Shown here: piece after piece, positions 13,288 to 19,756 of the stretch
How positions within the stretch are numbered: position 1 is the stretch's first letter
Layout: every line of letters begins with the position of its first letter
The notes under the pieces: model-generated
What the model was told of the DNA's origin: nothing
Databases searched by the model: none
What the model saw: only the letters and a program-made list of their open reading frames with translations
Position numbers and translations under genes: made by a program
Origin: SOIV01 sp964435925
Lineage (GTDB): Bacteria > Acidobacteriota > Aminicenantia > Aminicenantales > Aminicenantaceae
Assembly (NCBI GenBank): GCA_964435925.1
Contig: CAYTBG010000043.1
Location: 1 to 20,326, forward strand
Reading direction: 5' to 3'
DNA length: 20,326 nucleotides

Positions 13288-15419
13288 GCGATCTTCTTCA
13301 TGAACTCATCAGCAAAGATCTGAAATCATACCTGGAGACGTATGAAGGTCATAAATTCAAACGAAACATGACACTCTGTCCTTTTCACGATGATCATGTC
13401 GAATCAATGAGCATCGATTTGAAAGACGGTTCCTGGCTCTGGTACTGCCATCCCTGCGAGACTGGAGGGAACATCATTCATTATGTAATGAAAAAATACG
13501 GTCTTAAAAAAGGCCAGGCAATAAAAAAGCTTGCGAATCATTTTAACCTTGATACGACTCCATCAAAGCCGAAAGTCATTGCTGAATATTCCTATACTGA
13601 TGAAACTGGGAAAGAACTTTATAAGATCCTGCGCTTCTCACCTAAAGACTTCAAAGCTAATAAGAAACTGAATGGACAAAGACAAGTGCTTTATCATCTC
13701 CCAGAAGTCATAAAAGCTGATAAGGTTTGGCTCGTCGAAGGTGAAAAGGATGCTGACAATGTGAGAAAGCTCGACCTGACGGCGACAACCGCGCCTTTTG
13801 GCGTCTCGCATTGGAAGCCTCAATTCTCCGAATCGTTGAAAGGAAAGCAAGTCATGATCTGCCTTGATGTTGGCACAGAGCGAGAGGCAGAGCATCGAGC
13901 CGATGACATCCTGCGTGCAGGAGCTCAAGAAGTGAAAATAATCGAACTGCCTGGCTTAGAAAAAAAGGGAGAAGATATTTCAGACTGGATTGAGCTTCAA
14001 GACTCAAAAACTTTAGAAGAACTTCGACCATGGCTTGAAATGATCGCCGGAAATACGTTGTGCTTTAATGAGATAGAGAATGAACACTCAACGGACCTCG
14101 GCAATGCCATGCGGTTTGCCCGCCAGCACAGCAAGGACACCAGATTTTGCTATGAAGGGCGGAAATGGTTCTGCTTCAACGGGATTCGTTGGGAAAAAGA
14201 TAACGTGGGAGAAATAGAGCGAAAGGCAAAAAAAACGGTCCGCAGCATTTATGCCGAAGCCTCGAAGATAAAAGATGAAAGCCTGAGAAAAGAGCGGGCC
14301 ACGTTTGCCTTGAGATCCGAATCATCACAAAAAATAAAAGCAATGCTTTCTCTGGCTGAATCCGAGTCGAAAATCCCTATCCTGTCGAATGATTTTGATT
14401 CTGACATTTACGCGTTGAATGTCTTGAACGGCACGATTGACTTGAAAACCGGAAATCTCAAGCCTCACAATTCAGGCGACCTTATAACAAAGCTCTGTCC
14501 TGTGAATTACGACCTGAAAGAAGAAAGCCCGTTGTGGGAAAAATTCTTGAATGAGATTATGGGCGGAAACGATGAGCTGATCTCTTACCTTCAAAAAGTC
14601 ATCGGCTATTCTCTTACGGGAGATATAAAAGAACAGTGCTTTTTCATTCTTTATGGACCTGGAGCAAATGGGAAAACAACACTACTTCAAACCATCAGTG
14701 CTCTCATGAAAGATTATGCGCAGCAAAGCCCAACGGAAACCTTTATGATTCGCCGTTTTAGTGGAGTTCCCAACGATGTGGCCAGGCTGAAAGGAAAGCG
14801 CTTTGTCTCTACAATCGAAGTGGAGCAGGGAAGGCGAATGGCTGAGTCTCTTGTTAAGGCTCTGACCGGAGGAGACACAATCGCTGCAAGATTCCTGTTT
14901 GGCGAATTCTTTGAGTTCATCCCTCAATTCAAACTTTTTCTCGGTACAAATCATAAACCTGTGATCCATGGAACCGACTTGGCCATCTGGAGACGAATCA
15001 AATTAATTCCATTCCTAATTACAATCCCAGAAGAGAAACAGGACAAGGAACTCATCGGCAAGCTGAAAGAAGAATTGCCCGGGATATTGAACTGGGCAAT
15101 CAAAGGCTGCCTGGCATGGCAAAAAGACGGCCTAATAGCACCGGAGGAAGTCAAGACCGCGACAGAAGAATACAGAAAGGAAAGTGACGTCCTTGGTCAA
15201 TTCCTGGAAGAAAACATAACCATAGATAAAAATGGAATGGTTAAAGCTTCCTTGTTCTATGCCCATTATCTGGATTGGTGCAAAGAAAATGGAGAGAAAT
15301 CCATAAATAATAAAACTTTTGCAAATGCACTTTTTGAAAAAGGCTTCGACAAGACAAGACTCAAGAACGGAATTCATTATCTCGGACTTGATTTCAACAG
15401 AGGTGGTGAAGGGAAATGA
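13284..15419 (+). CDS. phage primase-helicase: CHC2 zinc finger, Toprim-like region, D5_N and SF3 helicase
   Basis: A 711-residue replication protein. An N-terminal zinc-finger pattern CPFH...YCHPC (Cys32, His35, Cys55, Cys58) is followed by a Toprim-like region with VWLVEGEKDAD (Glu152) and ICLDVGTE (Asp195). The second acidic residue of the usual DxD is absent there (Asp-Val-Gly). A D5_N-like part follows from about 270. The superfamily-3 helicase core has Walker A GPGANGKT at 458-465, VSTIEVEQGRRMAESLVKAL (Walker B region), LTGGD, sensor LFLGTNHKPVIHGTD and the arginine pair in IWRRIKLIPF. The family synthesises primers and unwinds phage or plasmid DNA. It is the main replication gene of the element, coupled to the HTH gene upstream. 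A repeat cluster starts at its 3' end. Confidence 0.93.
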   Translation: MSDLLHELISKDLKSYLETYEGHKFKRNMTLCPFHDDHVESMSIDLKDGSWLWYCHPCETGGNIIHYVMKKYGLKKGQAIKKLANHFNLDTTPSKPKVIAEYSYTDETGKELYKILRFSPKDFKANKKLNGQRQVLYHLPEVIKADKVWLVEGEKDADNVRKLDLTATTAPFGVSHWKPQFSESLKGKQVMICLDVGTEREAEHRADDILRAGAQEVKIIELPGLEKKGEDISDWIELQDSKTLEELRPWLEMIAGNTLCFNEIENEHSTDLGNAMRFARQHSKDTRFCYEGRKWFCFNGIRWEKDNVGEIERKAKKTVRSIYAEASKIKDESLRKERATFALRSESSQKIKAMLSLAESESKIPILSNDFDSDIYALNVLNGTIDLKTGNLKPHNSGDLITKLCPVNYDLKEESPLWEKFLNEIMGGNDELISYLQKVIGYSLTGDIKEQCFFILYGPGANGKTTLLQTISALMKDYAQQSPTETFMIRRFSGVPNDVARLKGKRFVSTIEVEQGRRMAESLVKALTGGDTIAARFLFGEFFEFIPQFKLFLGTNHKPVIHGTDLAIWRRIKLIPFLITIPEEKQDKELIGKLKEELPGILNWAIKGCLAWQKDGLIAPEEVKTATEEYRKESDVLGQFLEENITIDKNGMVKASLFYAHYLDWCKENGEKSINNKTFANALFEKGFDKTRLKNGIHYLGLDFNRGGEGK

Positions 15420-15623
15420 AGGGAAAATGAAGGGAAATTACGCTTTTTCGGGTCGATTCAACAGACGTGGTGTAGGCAGGTGAAGGGTGATGAATAGTTA
15501 TTACGTTCTCCACGCGAGGACAATTATTAAGCTTGTATTAATAGAAAAACTATTCACCACTATTCACCCCAGGGGTAGAACTATTCACCAAATGACTAAA
15601 AAGGTGAAGGGAGACTATTCATT
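15389..15623. repeat. GGTGAA/TTCACC repeat cluster (candidate iterons or origin)
   Basis: TGAAGGGAAA occurs three times in near-tandem (15407, 15417, 15428), and TGAAGGG again at 15481 and 15605. On the other strand's sense, ACTATTCACC occurs at 15549-15558, 15559-15568 and 15580-15589, spacings 10 and 21 bases. Near-copies lie at 15614-15623 and, inverted, at 15489-15498. Both families share GGTGAA or its complement TTCACC. A longer imperfect duplication pairs 15389-15414 with 15453-15488. The cluster lies immediately after the primase-helicase gene, where origins are common in phages and plasmids. Confidence 0.55.
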
Positions 15624-15927
15624 ACTGGCTGAAATAGAGACAATGCAAAAGTGCATCAAAGCCTCTTTTGTGAGTGAGATAATGTTTATTAAACTGATAG
15701 GAATATGTGAGTACAATAAAGATGATTATGTCAACTTCGATTTGTTGACAATAAAGGAGTTAGGTTGTTTTCTTGCAAATGGGATAATTATTTCAGGGGT
15801 AGTAAAAATCCATCCCATTTATAGACGTTTTTTGGCTATTTTTGACCCCTCATACTACCATTTAACCTGTTTTTTGATGGTTTTATCCCATTATGAATTC
15901 TCTCACGATATGAGAGTATTGAGGTGA
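15487..15927 (+). CDS. possible protein of unknown function
   Basis: An open frame of 146 codons from GTG at 15487 (or ATG at 15490), with GGTGAAGG just upstream that may serve as ribosome site. I do not recognise the product. It is hydrophobic and basic, with no obvious domain; repeats in the DNA give the TIHP/TIHQ pattern near residues 25-35. In favour: it fills what would otherwise be a 510-base gap in a tightly packed operon, and its stop is only 3 bases before the next ATG. Against: its first third is built from short DNA repeats (see 15389-15623), and it contains further inverted repeats (AATGGGATAA at 15778-15787 with its complement at 15883-15892; CAGGGGTAG at 15570 and 15794). It may instead be a non-coding control region. 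Confidence 0.4.
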   Translation: MMNSYYVLHARTIIKLVLIEKLFTTIHPRGRTIHQMTKKVKGDYSLLAEIETMQKCIKASFVSEIMFIKLIGICEYNKDDYVNFDLLTIKELGCFLANGIIISGVVKIHPIYRRFLAIFDPSYYHLTCFLMVLSHYEFSHDMRVLR

Positions 15928-15930
15928 ATC

Positions 15931-16170
15931 ATGTCTGATGACAAGAAATGGGAGGACTATTCAGAGGCAAAGAACTTCTCAGAGCCAAAGGACTCGAGCT
16001 TAGAGAGAAAGTGCAAGCTATGTAAAGAGCCTATTCCCCAGGTGGCTATTTATGATCTGAACAAGATCGCTATTAGAGAGGGTTTTTGTTCATGGTCATG
16101 TTTGGTTAGCGGTATGGATTCAAGGACTGTAGCTGCTCTTATTAAGAAGGAGAGGGAATCGAGGTCGTGA
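15931..16170 (+). CDS. small four-cysteine zinc-finger-like protein
   Basis: A 79-residue protein with a charged N-terminal tail (about 1-26), then CKLC (Cys28, Cys31) and CSWSC (Cys53, Cys57). The C-x2-C ... C-x3-C arrangement fits a small zinc-binding domain. The C-terminus is a basic helix (VAALIKKERESRS). GAGGTGA overlapping the previous stop gives a good ribosome site 4 bases from the ATG at 15931. Its function is not recognisable; phages often encode such small zinc-finger proteins near replication or packaging genes. Its stop overlaps a following short ORF by one base (TGATG). Confidence 0.75.
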   Translation: MSDDKKWEDYSEAKNFSEPKDSSLERKCKLCKEPIPQVAIYDLNKIAIREGFCSWSCLVSGMDSRTVAALIKKERESRS

Positions 16171-16256
16171 TGATGCTAAATTGTAGGGGAAATCTTCATG
16201 AGAGCTTGTCTACGCAACGAACAGGCAAGAAAAGGATGGTAACTACTTATGACTGA
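16170..16256 (+). CDS. possible 28-residue peptide between zinc-finger and terminase-linked genes
   Basis: A short frame begins with two ATGs (16170, 16173), starting at the TGATG junction with the previous gene, and ends 8 bases inside the next gene. Overlap at both ends is what coupled translation looks like, but the peptide (MMLNCRGNLHESL...) has no recognisable feature. A weak hairpin CTTGTC/GGCAAG lies within it. The frame also contains AAAGGATGG, the likely ribosome site of the gene at 16249, so this may simply be leader sequence. Confidence 0.3.
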   Translation: MMLNCRGNLHESLSTQRTGKKRMVTTYD

Positions 16257-16856
16257 GGTTATTAAGAAGGATAAGCGAGTCGCTCATGGGATTCTGCACT
16301 ATATTGAAACAGGTAAATTCCACCCTACTCAGAAGAAGAGAAAGCAATTATCAGAGGAGCTTGAGCGATTGAAGCGTCTAGCAATAGAACAGACTCCGGA
16401 TATGAACGTCAAGAAAGAGATGCTCATCAACGACGCTATCTTTTGTCAGGGGATTATGGATCTTGCAGTAATGTATATCAATAAGGCTGGACTATTTAAA
16501 GAGGCAGACTTGAAGCGAGGACACTTAGAGATGCACTCTGTTCTTATGCAAGTCAGTCGATTTATGAGCGTGAAGAGAATGAATCTCCAGGCCATTGGCT
16601 TGGCATCAAAGACTGATGANNNNNNNNNNNNNNNNNNNNNNNNNNNNNNNNNNNNNNNNNNNNNNNNNNNNNNNNNNNNNNNNNNNNNNNNNNNNNNNNN
16701 NNNNNNNNNNNNNNNNNNNTGAGCGTGAAGAGAATGAATCTCCAGGCCATTGGCTTGGCATCAAAGACTGATGAAGTGCTGGACGTCCAGGATTATATCA
16801 AGGAATTCGATGAGGAGAAAGAGGCAAAGGCTAAGAAAAAGGCGAAGGGAAAATGA
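16249..16856 (+). CDS. possible terminase small subunit-like protein, interrupted by an assembly gap
   Basis: The frame from ATG 16249 runs into a 100-N gap at 16620 and resumes after it. The 55 bases before the gap (16565-16619) are repeated exactly after it (16720-16774). Removing the gap and one copy leaves 453 bases, exactly 151 codons with an in-frame stop at 16854-16856, so the true product is probably 150 residues. It is helical, with QLSEELERLKRLAIEQTPDM and HSVLMQVSRFMSVKRMNLQA, and ends in an acidic then lysine-rich tail (EFDEEKEAKAKKKAKGK). Position before rusA and terL, size, and the central helix pattern suggest a terminase small subunit, which binds packaging sites; this is inference. 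Its stop overlaps the RusA-like start (ATGA). AAAGGATGG serves as ribosome site. Confidence 0.7.
16565..16774 (+). repeat. identical 55-bp flanks on both sides of the N gap
   Basis: Positions 16565-16619 and 16720-16774 are the same 55 bases (TGAGCGTGAAGAG ... AAGACTGATGA). The length matches a common assembler k-mer, and the reading frame continues perfectly if the copies are merged. This is best read as two contig ends that overlap by 55 bases but were joined with a fixed 100-N gap. Confidence 0.9.
16620..16719. other. assembly gap (100 N)
   Basis: Exactly 100 unknown bases, a conventional placeholder length. Because the flanks are identical, the real gap is probably of no length, and the window is about 155 bases longer here than the true molecule. 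Confidence 0.97.
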
Positions 16857-17260
16857 TTGAACTTACCATACCAGGTGAACCGATAGGCAAGGCAAGGCCC
16901 AGGATGACCCGGGCCGGAATCGTTTACACTCCAACGAAAACAGTTAATTATGAAGTCTTAATTAGAGAACTGTTCATCGTGAAATATCCTGGCTTCCAAC
17001 CTCTTGAGGGTCCTGTCAGGATGTCGCTTTCTGCATGGTTGAAGATACCGAAAACGAGCAAGAGGAAAACTGAGGCTATGGAGAGCGGAGAGATTAGACC
17101 GACGAAAAAGCCTGATATGTCGAATATTCTCAAGTCGGTTGAAGATGCCTTGAATAATTTGGCTTATCAAGATGACAAACAAATCGTGGAGGTTGAACTT
17201 GAAAAGCGATACAGCAGTCAGCCGAGGATTGAGCTTATGATTGAGGATATAGCAAGATGA
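16853..17260 (+). CDS. rusA: RusA-like Holliday junction resolvase
   Basis: A 135-residue protein of the usual RusA size. The N-terminal IPGEPIGKARPRMTR (6-20) is the family start. The catalytic region is IRPTKKPDMSNILKSVEDAL (81-100), then NNLAYQDDKQIVEV with Asp107/108. RusA enzymes are small dimeric endonucleases that cut four-way junctions; in phages they debranch DNA before packaging. E. coli RusA needs three aspartates, two of them in a D-x-D-N motif. Here that motif is Asp88-Met-Ser90-Asn91, so the second aspartate is replaced by serine while Asp107/108 remains. Other phage homologues may tolerate this, so loss of activity cannot be assumed. It overlaps both neighbours by 4 bases (ATGA at each end) and precedes terL. 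Confidence 0.88.
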   Translation: MIELTIPGEPIGKARPRMTRAGIVYTPTKTVNYEVLIRELFIVKYPGFQPLEGPVRMSLSAWLKIPKTSKRKTEAMESGEIRPTKKPDMSNILKSVEDALNNLAYQDDKQIVEVELEKRYSSQPRIELMIEDIAR

Positions 17261-18729
17261 ACATCATTGAATTCATCGAATCGCCTCGGATGCTGAATGA
17301 TCAGAGCCTTTCGGTTGCACAGAGGACGGCATTGAAAGCGGTCTATGGATTGCCCTTGATGTTTAAAGAGCGAGAGATGTTTGAAAAGATCACGGGATTG
17401 AATAGATATCGGCTTGGCATAGAATGGGATGAGGCGAGCTTCATCTTAGGCCGGAGGTCCGGAAAGTCGGACAAGATAGCCTCTAATATCGCATTGTATG
17501 AGGCTTGTTGCAGAAAACACAAGCTGTCAGTCGGTCAGACTGGGGTTGTGATGGTGGTTGCCAGCGAGAAAAAGAGGCAGGCAAAGATTGTCTTTCAATA
17601 TATTGAGGGCAAGTTAAAGCGGAGCCCTATTCTCCGGAAGATGATAGATAACATCACCCAGGAATGTATTACGTTGACGAATGGCGTGGAGATTCAAGTT
17701 TATCCTTGCTCGATAGGTAGGGTCCGGGGTGTGAGTTTAATTTGTTTTATAGCTGATGAGGTAGCTTTCTGGAAGATCGAGGGAAAGGACGTTGATTCAG
17801 ATATTCTTGATTCTGTTCGGCCCGGGCTTGATTTTGAGTATTCAAAATGTATCAAGATCAGCACTCCATACATGATGAAGGGCGAGATATACCAGGATTA
17901 TAAAGATTTTTACGGCAAGCCGAATAATGATGTTATTGTCTTTCAGGGAAGCACAGAGCTTTTTAATCCTACCTACTCAGAAAAGAAATTAAAGAAGTTG
18001 AAGAAGCGCAAGCCTCTCACTTATCGAACTGAGCATGAGGCATTTTTCAGGACTGATTTATCGGCGATGTACGATCCTGAGATGATAGATAAGGCCGTTA
18101 ATCCGGATAGACCGCTAGAGATTCCATATAGGCAAGGAATTGAGTTTAAAGCCTTCACGGATTGTGCGGGCGGGGGAGGGAAGGATCATTATGCCCTTGC
18201 TCTTGGATTTTTAGAAAGTGATAAAGCTATCATTGCTGTTGTGAGATCCCGCGCTCCTAAATTCAATCCCGATGAGGTTACGGCGGAATATTGCGAGCTG
18301 CTTAAAAAGTATGGGATCTCAAAAGTTTATGGAGACAAATTCTCTGGAGACTGGGCCTCAAATTCATTTGCTAAACATGATATCGATTATGAAAGATCGG
18401 AGAAAACAAAAAGCGAGTTATACCTTGAGGCTGAGAGTCCTTTCAATACTGAGCGCGTGGATCTTCCAAATAAAGAATTGCCTATAACTCAGTTAAAGAT
18501 GTTGATAAGGAAAACCAGGAGCGGAGGCAAGGATTCAGTGGATACGGACTCAGGGCAGCCAGAGGATGAGGCGAATGTTATCGCTGGAGTGATCTGGCTG
18601 TTGACTGGAGGGAAAGAAAGCGAAGGTGCGTTTGAAATCTCCGATGTCGGTATAAATGAAATTTGGAGTGAGGATGGCCCGTCAATCGGAGACGCCTTTG
18701 CAGATATCGCAAACAGGGGGAGAAGATGA
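17257..18729 (+). CDS. terL: phage terminase large subunit
   Basis: A 490-residue packaging motor and nuclease. The ATPase half shows a Walker A-like motif GRRSGKS (65-71), the adenine/coupling stretch VVMVVASEKKRQAK, Walker B LICFIADE (161-168, Asp167-Glu168) and the coupling motif KISTPYM (200-206). The C-terminal RNase-H-like nuclease has TDCAGGGGKDHYALAL (Asp302), YGDKFSGDW (Asp360) and QPEDEANVIAGVIWLL (Asp437/Glu438), matching the expected three acidic sites. It cuts concatemeric DNA and drives it into the prohead. Its ATG overlaps the RusA-like stop by 4 bases, and its own stop overlaps the next small ORF by 4. Full length and apparently intact. A portal gene would be expected nearby but is not recognised in the next 1.6 kb. 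Confidence 0.95.
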   Translation: MNIIEFIESPRMLNDQSLSVAQRTALKAVYGLPLMFKEREMFEKITGLNRYRLGIEWDEASFILGRRSGKSDKIASNIALYEACCRKHKLSVGQTGVVMVVASEKKRQAKIVFQYIEGKLKRSPILRKMIDNITQECITLTNGVEIQVYPCSIGRVRGVSLICFIADEVAFWKIEGKDVDSDILDSVRPGLDFEYSKCIKISTPYMMKGEIYQDYKDFYGKPNNDVIVFQGSTELFNPTYSEKKLKKLKKRKPLTYRTEHEAFFRTDLSAMYDPEMIDKAVNPDRPLEIPYRQGIEFKAFTDCAGGGGKDHYALALGFLESDKAIIAVVRSRAPKFNPDEVTAEYCELLKKYGISKVYGDKFSGDWASNSFAKHDIDYERSEKTKSELYLEAESPFNTERVDLPNKELPITQLKMLIRKTRSGGKDSVDTDSGQPEDEANVIAGVIWLLTGGKESEGAFEISDVGINEIWSEDGPSIGDAFADIANRGRR

Positions 18730-18887
18730 GTTTATTCTTTAGACTTTTTGTAGATAGAGGTCCTATCAAATACATAAAAAGAAAGAAAGGACTTTATATT
18801 TCAACAAATGATTTGACTTCTGAAAGAACACTAGATGTCGATTATCTAAGAAATAGAAAACGAAGGAAAAAGGGAGAGATAGATTGA
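18726..18887 (+). CDS. 53-residue basic protein of unknown function
   Basis: A short frame starts in the ATGA overlap with the terL stop. The product begins MSLFFRLFVDRGPIKYIKRK and ends with a strongly basic RNRKRRKKGEID tail. I do not recognise it. The tight overlap and lack of an alternative in the region make it likely to be translated with terL. The basic tail could bind nucleic acid. The first of two similar hairpin leaders starts 8 bases after its stop. Confidence 0.6.
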   Translation: MSLFFRLFVDRGPIKYIKRKKGLYISTNDLTSERTLDVDYLRNRKRRKKGEID

Positions 18888-18894
18888 GCTTATC

Positions 18895-18962
18895 AGGTGT
18901 TTTACATATAGGGGGGCTGGTGCATGGGCTGGTCCCTCACTACAATTTATGAAGGAAAAGAG
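18895..18962 (+). promoter_or_regulatory. structured leader element A (paired with element B)
   Basis: Between two small genes. It reads AGGTGTTTTACATATAG, then GGGGGG (18911-18916), which can pair with TCCCTC (18933-18938; two G-T pairs), around a CTGGTGCATGGGCTGG loop. It ends ACTACAATTTATGAAGG, leading into the ribosome site and the ATG at 18963. The order of motifs matches element B at 19081-19174. No ORF fits within it. Confidence 0.5.
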
Positions 18963-19082
18963 ATGAAAATCATGGAAATTATTACCCTCATCCTTATTGC
19001 TCTGATCCTGGCAAATCTCGTTGAGAATTTATTGCCATCAGTCAAAAAAGGAATGAAAAAACTTTTTAACAAGGAAGCCTAG
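18963..19082 (+). CDS. 39-residue single-helix membrane peptide
   Basis: The ATG at 18963 follows GAAGGAAAAGAG, a usable ribosome site. The product MKIMEIITLILIALILANLV... has one hydrophobic helix (about residues 3-20) and a short basic tail (SVKKGMKKLFNKEA), the layout of a small inner-membrane protein with a cytoplasmic basic end. Small membrane peptides in phages can be holin-like, superinfection-related or structural; nothing here decides. It lies between two similar hairpin leaders, and its TAG stop overlaps the start of the second. Confidence 0.6.
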   Translation: MKIMEIITLILIALILANLVENLLPSVKKGMKKLFNKEA

Positions 19083-19174
19083 GTGTTTTTGTTTATCATG
19101 TATAGAGAGGGCTGGAGCTATCCCCTCCTTGGTAGTTTTGGCCCTCTCACACTAAAATTATGGAGGTGAAAGAA
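19081..19174 (+). promoter_or_regulatory. structured leader element B (paired with element A)
   Basis: It begins AGGTGTTTTTGTTTATCATGTATAG. GAGAGGGC (19105-19112) pairs perfectly with GCCCTCTC (19141-19148) around a 28-base loop, with a possible inner stem GGAG/CTCC (19114-19117, 19125-19128). It ends ACACTAAAATTATGGAGGTGA, the ribosome site for the ATG at 19175. Same motif order as element A with different stem bases, which suggests a conserved RNA fold rather than recent copying. Confidence 0.55.
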
Positions 19175-19342
19175 ATGTTAAGAACGGGAGAAAAATCACA
19201 GATTAAAGGTCAAGCAAGCTCTAATAAGCCTTGCTGCCCGGTACACGTTCCCCAGTCGATTCAAACTCATATTTTACCAGGTGTAGAGAAACCAGATCCA
19301 CGAGTGAAAGGGCCAAGGCTTACGACATCGGATGTTTCATAA
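19175..19342 (+). CDS. 55-residue protein of unknown function
   Basis: GGAGGTGA at 19162-19169 is a strong ribosome site 5 bases before the ATG at 19175. The frame is open from an ATG at 19160, but that ATG lies within the ribosome site, so I chose 19175. The product begins MLRTGEKSQIKGQASS, contains a CCPVHVPQ motif, and ends PRVKGPRLTTSDVS. It is small, polar and proline-containing, with no recognisable domain. It follows leader element B. A minor tail- or head-associated peptide is possible; function unknown. Confidence 0.6.
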   Translation: MLRTGEKSQIKGQASSNKPCCPVHVPQSIQTHILPGVEKPDPRVKGPRLTTSDVS

Positions 19343-19363
19343 AAATAACGGAGGTATTTAAAA

Positions 19364-19756
19364 ATGGCAAAAAAACCAAAAAGAAATGAGGAAAAAATCA
19401 AGGAGATGCAAAAAGAAATGAGGGAAGGAAAACCAAGCGGGAAATATCTATTTGTGGAATTAAATGAGGAGGGAAGCACTAAAATAGATATCGAAAAACA
19501 TGAAGACATGACAGAGAAAAAGCCCTTTGTCTCGACTAACAGGCCACGCCCTCCGAAGAAGAAATCGAAGATTTTGACTACTCGCGACCTGGATTCAGAG
19601 GGAAAAACAGCAGAGCAACGATTCTGGGACAAGGAAAAGACGATGAAAAAGCCAGCATTAGTTACAGGTGATGTCGCCTTGAGTGAATCCGAAGAAGGGG
19701 ATAAAAAGCGGGCTGAGGTTATGGCAGAGATAAAGAAAAAAAAGGAGAAGAAATGA
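19364..19756 (+). CDS. 130-residue highly charged protein of unknown function
   Basis: GGAGG (19350-19354) lies 9 bases before the ATG. The sequence is extremely rich in Lys and Glu (it starts KKPKRNEEKIKEMQKEM and ends EVMAEIKKKKEKK), with a central proline/lysine stretch NRPRPPKKKSK (about 59-69). It is likely extended or coiled coil with disordered ends, and has no membrane segment or recognisable domain. Its stop overlaps the next gene by 4 bases (ATGA), so the two charged proteins are probably made together. By position after terL it could be a head- or portal-associated protein, but no portal signature is present. Confidence 0.75.
   Translation: MAKKPKRNEEKIKEMQKEMREGKPSGKYLFVELNEEGSTKIDIEKHEDMTEKKPFVSTNRPRPPKKKSKILTTRDLDSEGKTAEQRFWDKEKTMKKPALVTGDVALSESEEGDKKRAEVMAEIKKKKEKK

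Noticed and set aside
16171..16248. A structured RNA or retron-like element between the zinc-finger and terminase-linked genes
   Set aside because: Only one weak 6-bp hairpin can be drawn and no reverse transcriptase is present; a leader or tiny ORF is enough to explain it.
16565..16774. A true 55-bp tandem duplication or frameshift in the phage gene
   Set aside because: The copies flank a placeholder-length N gap, and merging them restores a perfect frame and an ATGA junction; contig-end overlap is simpler.
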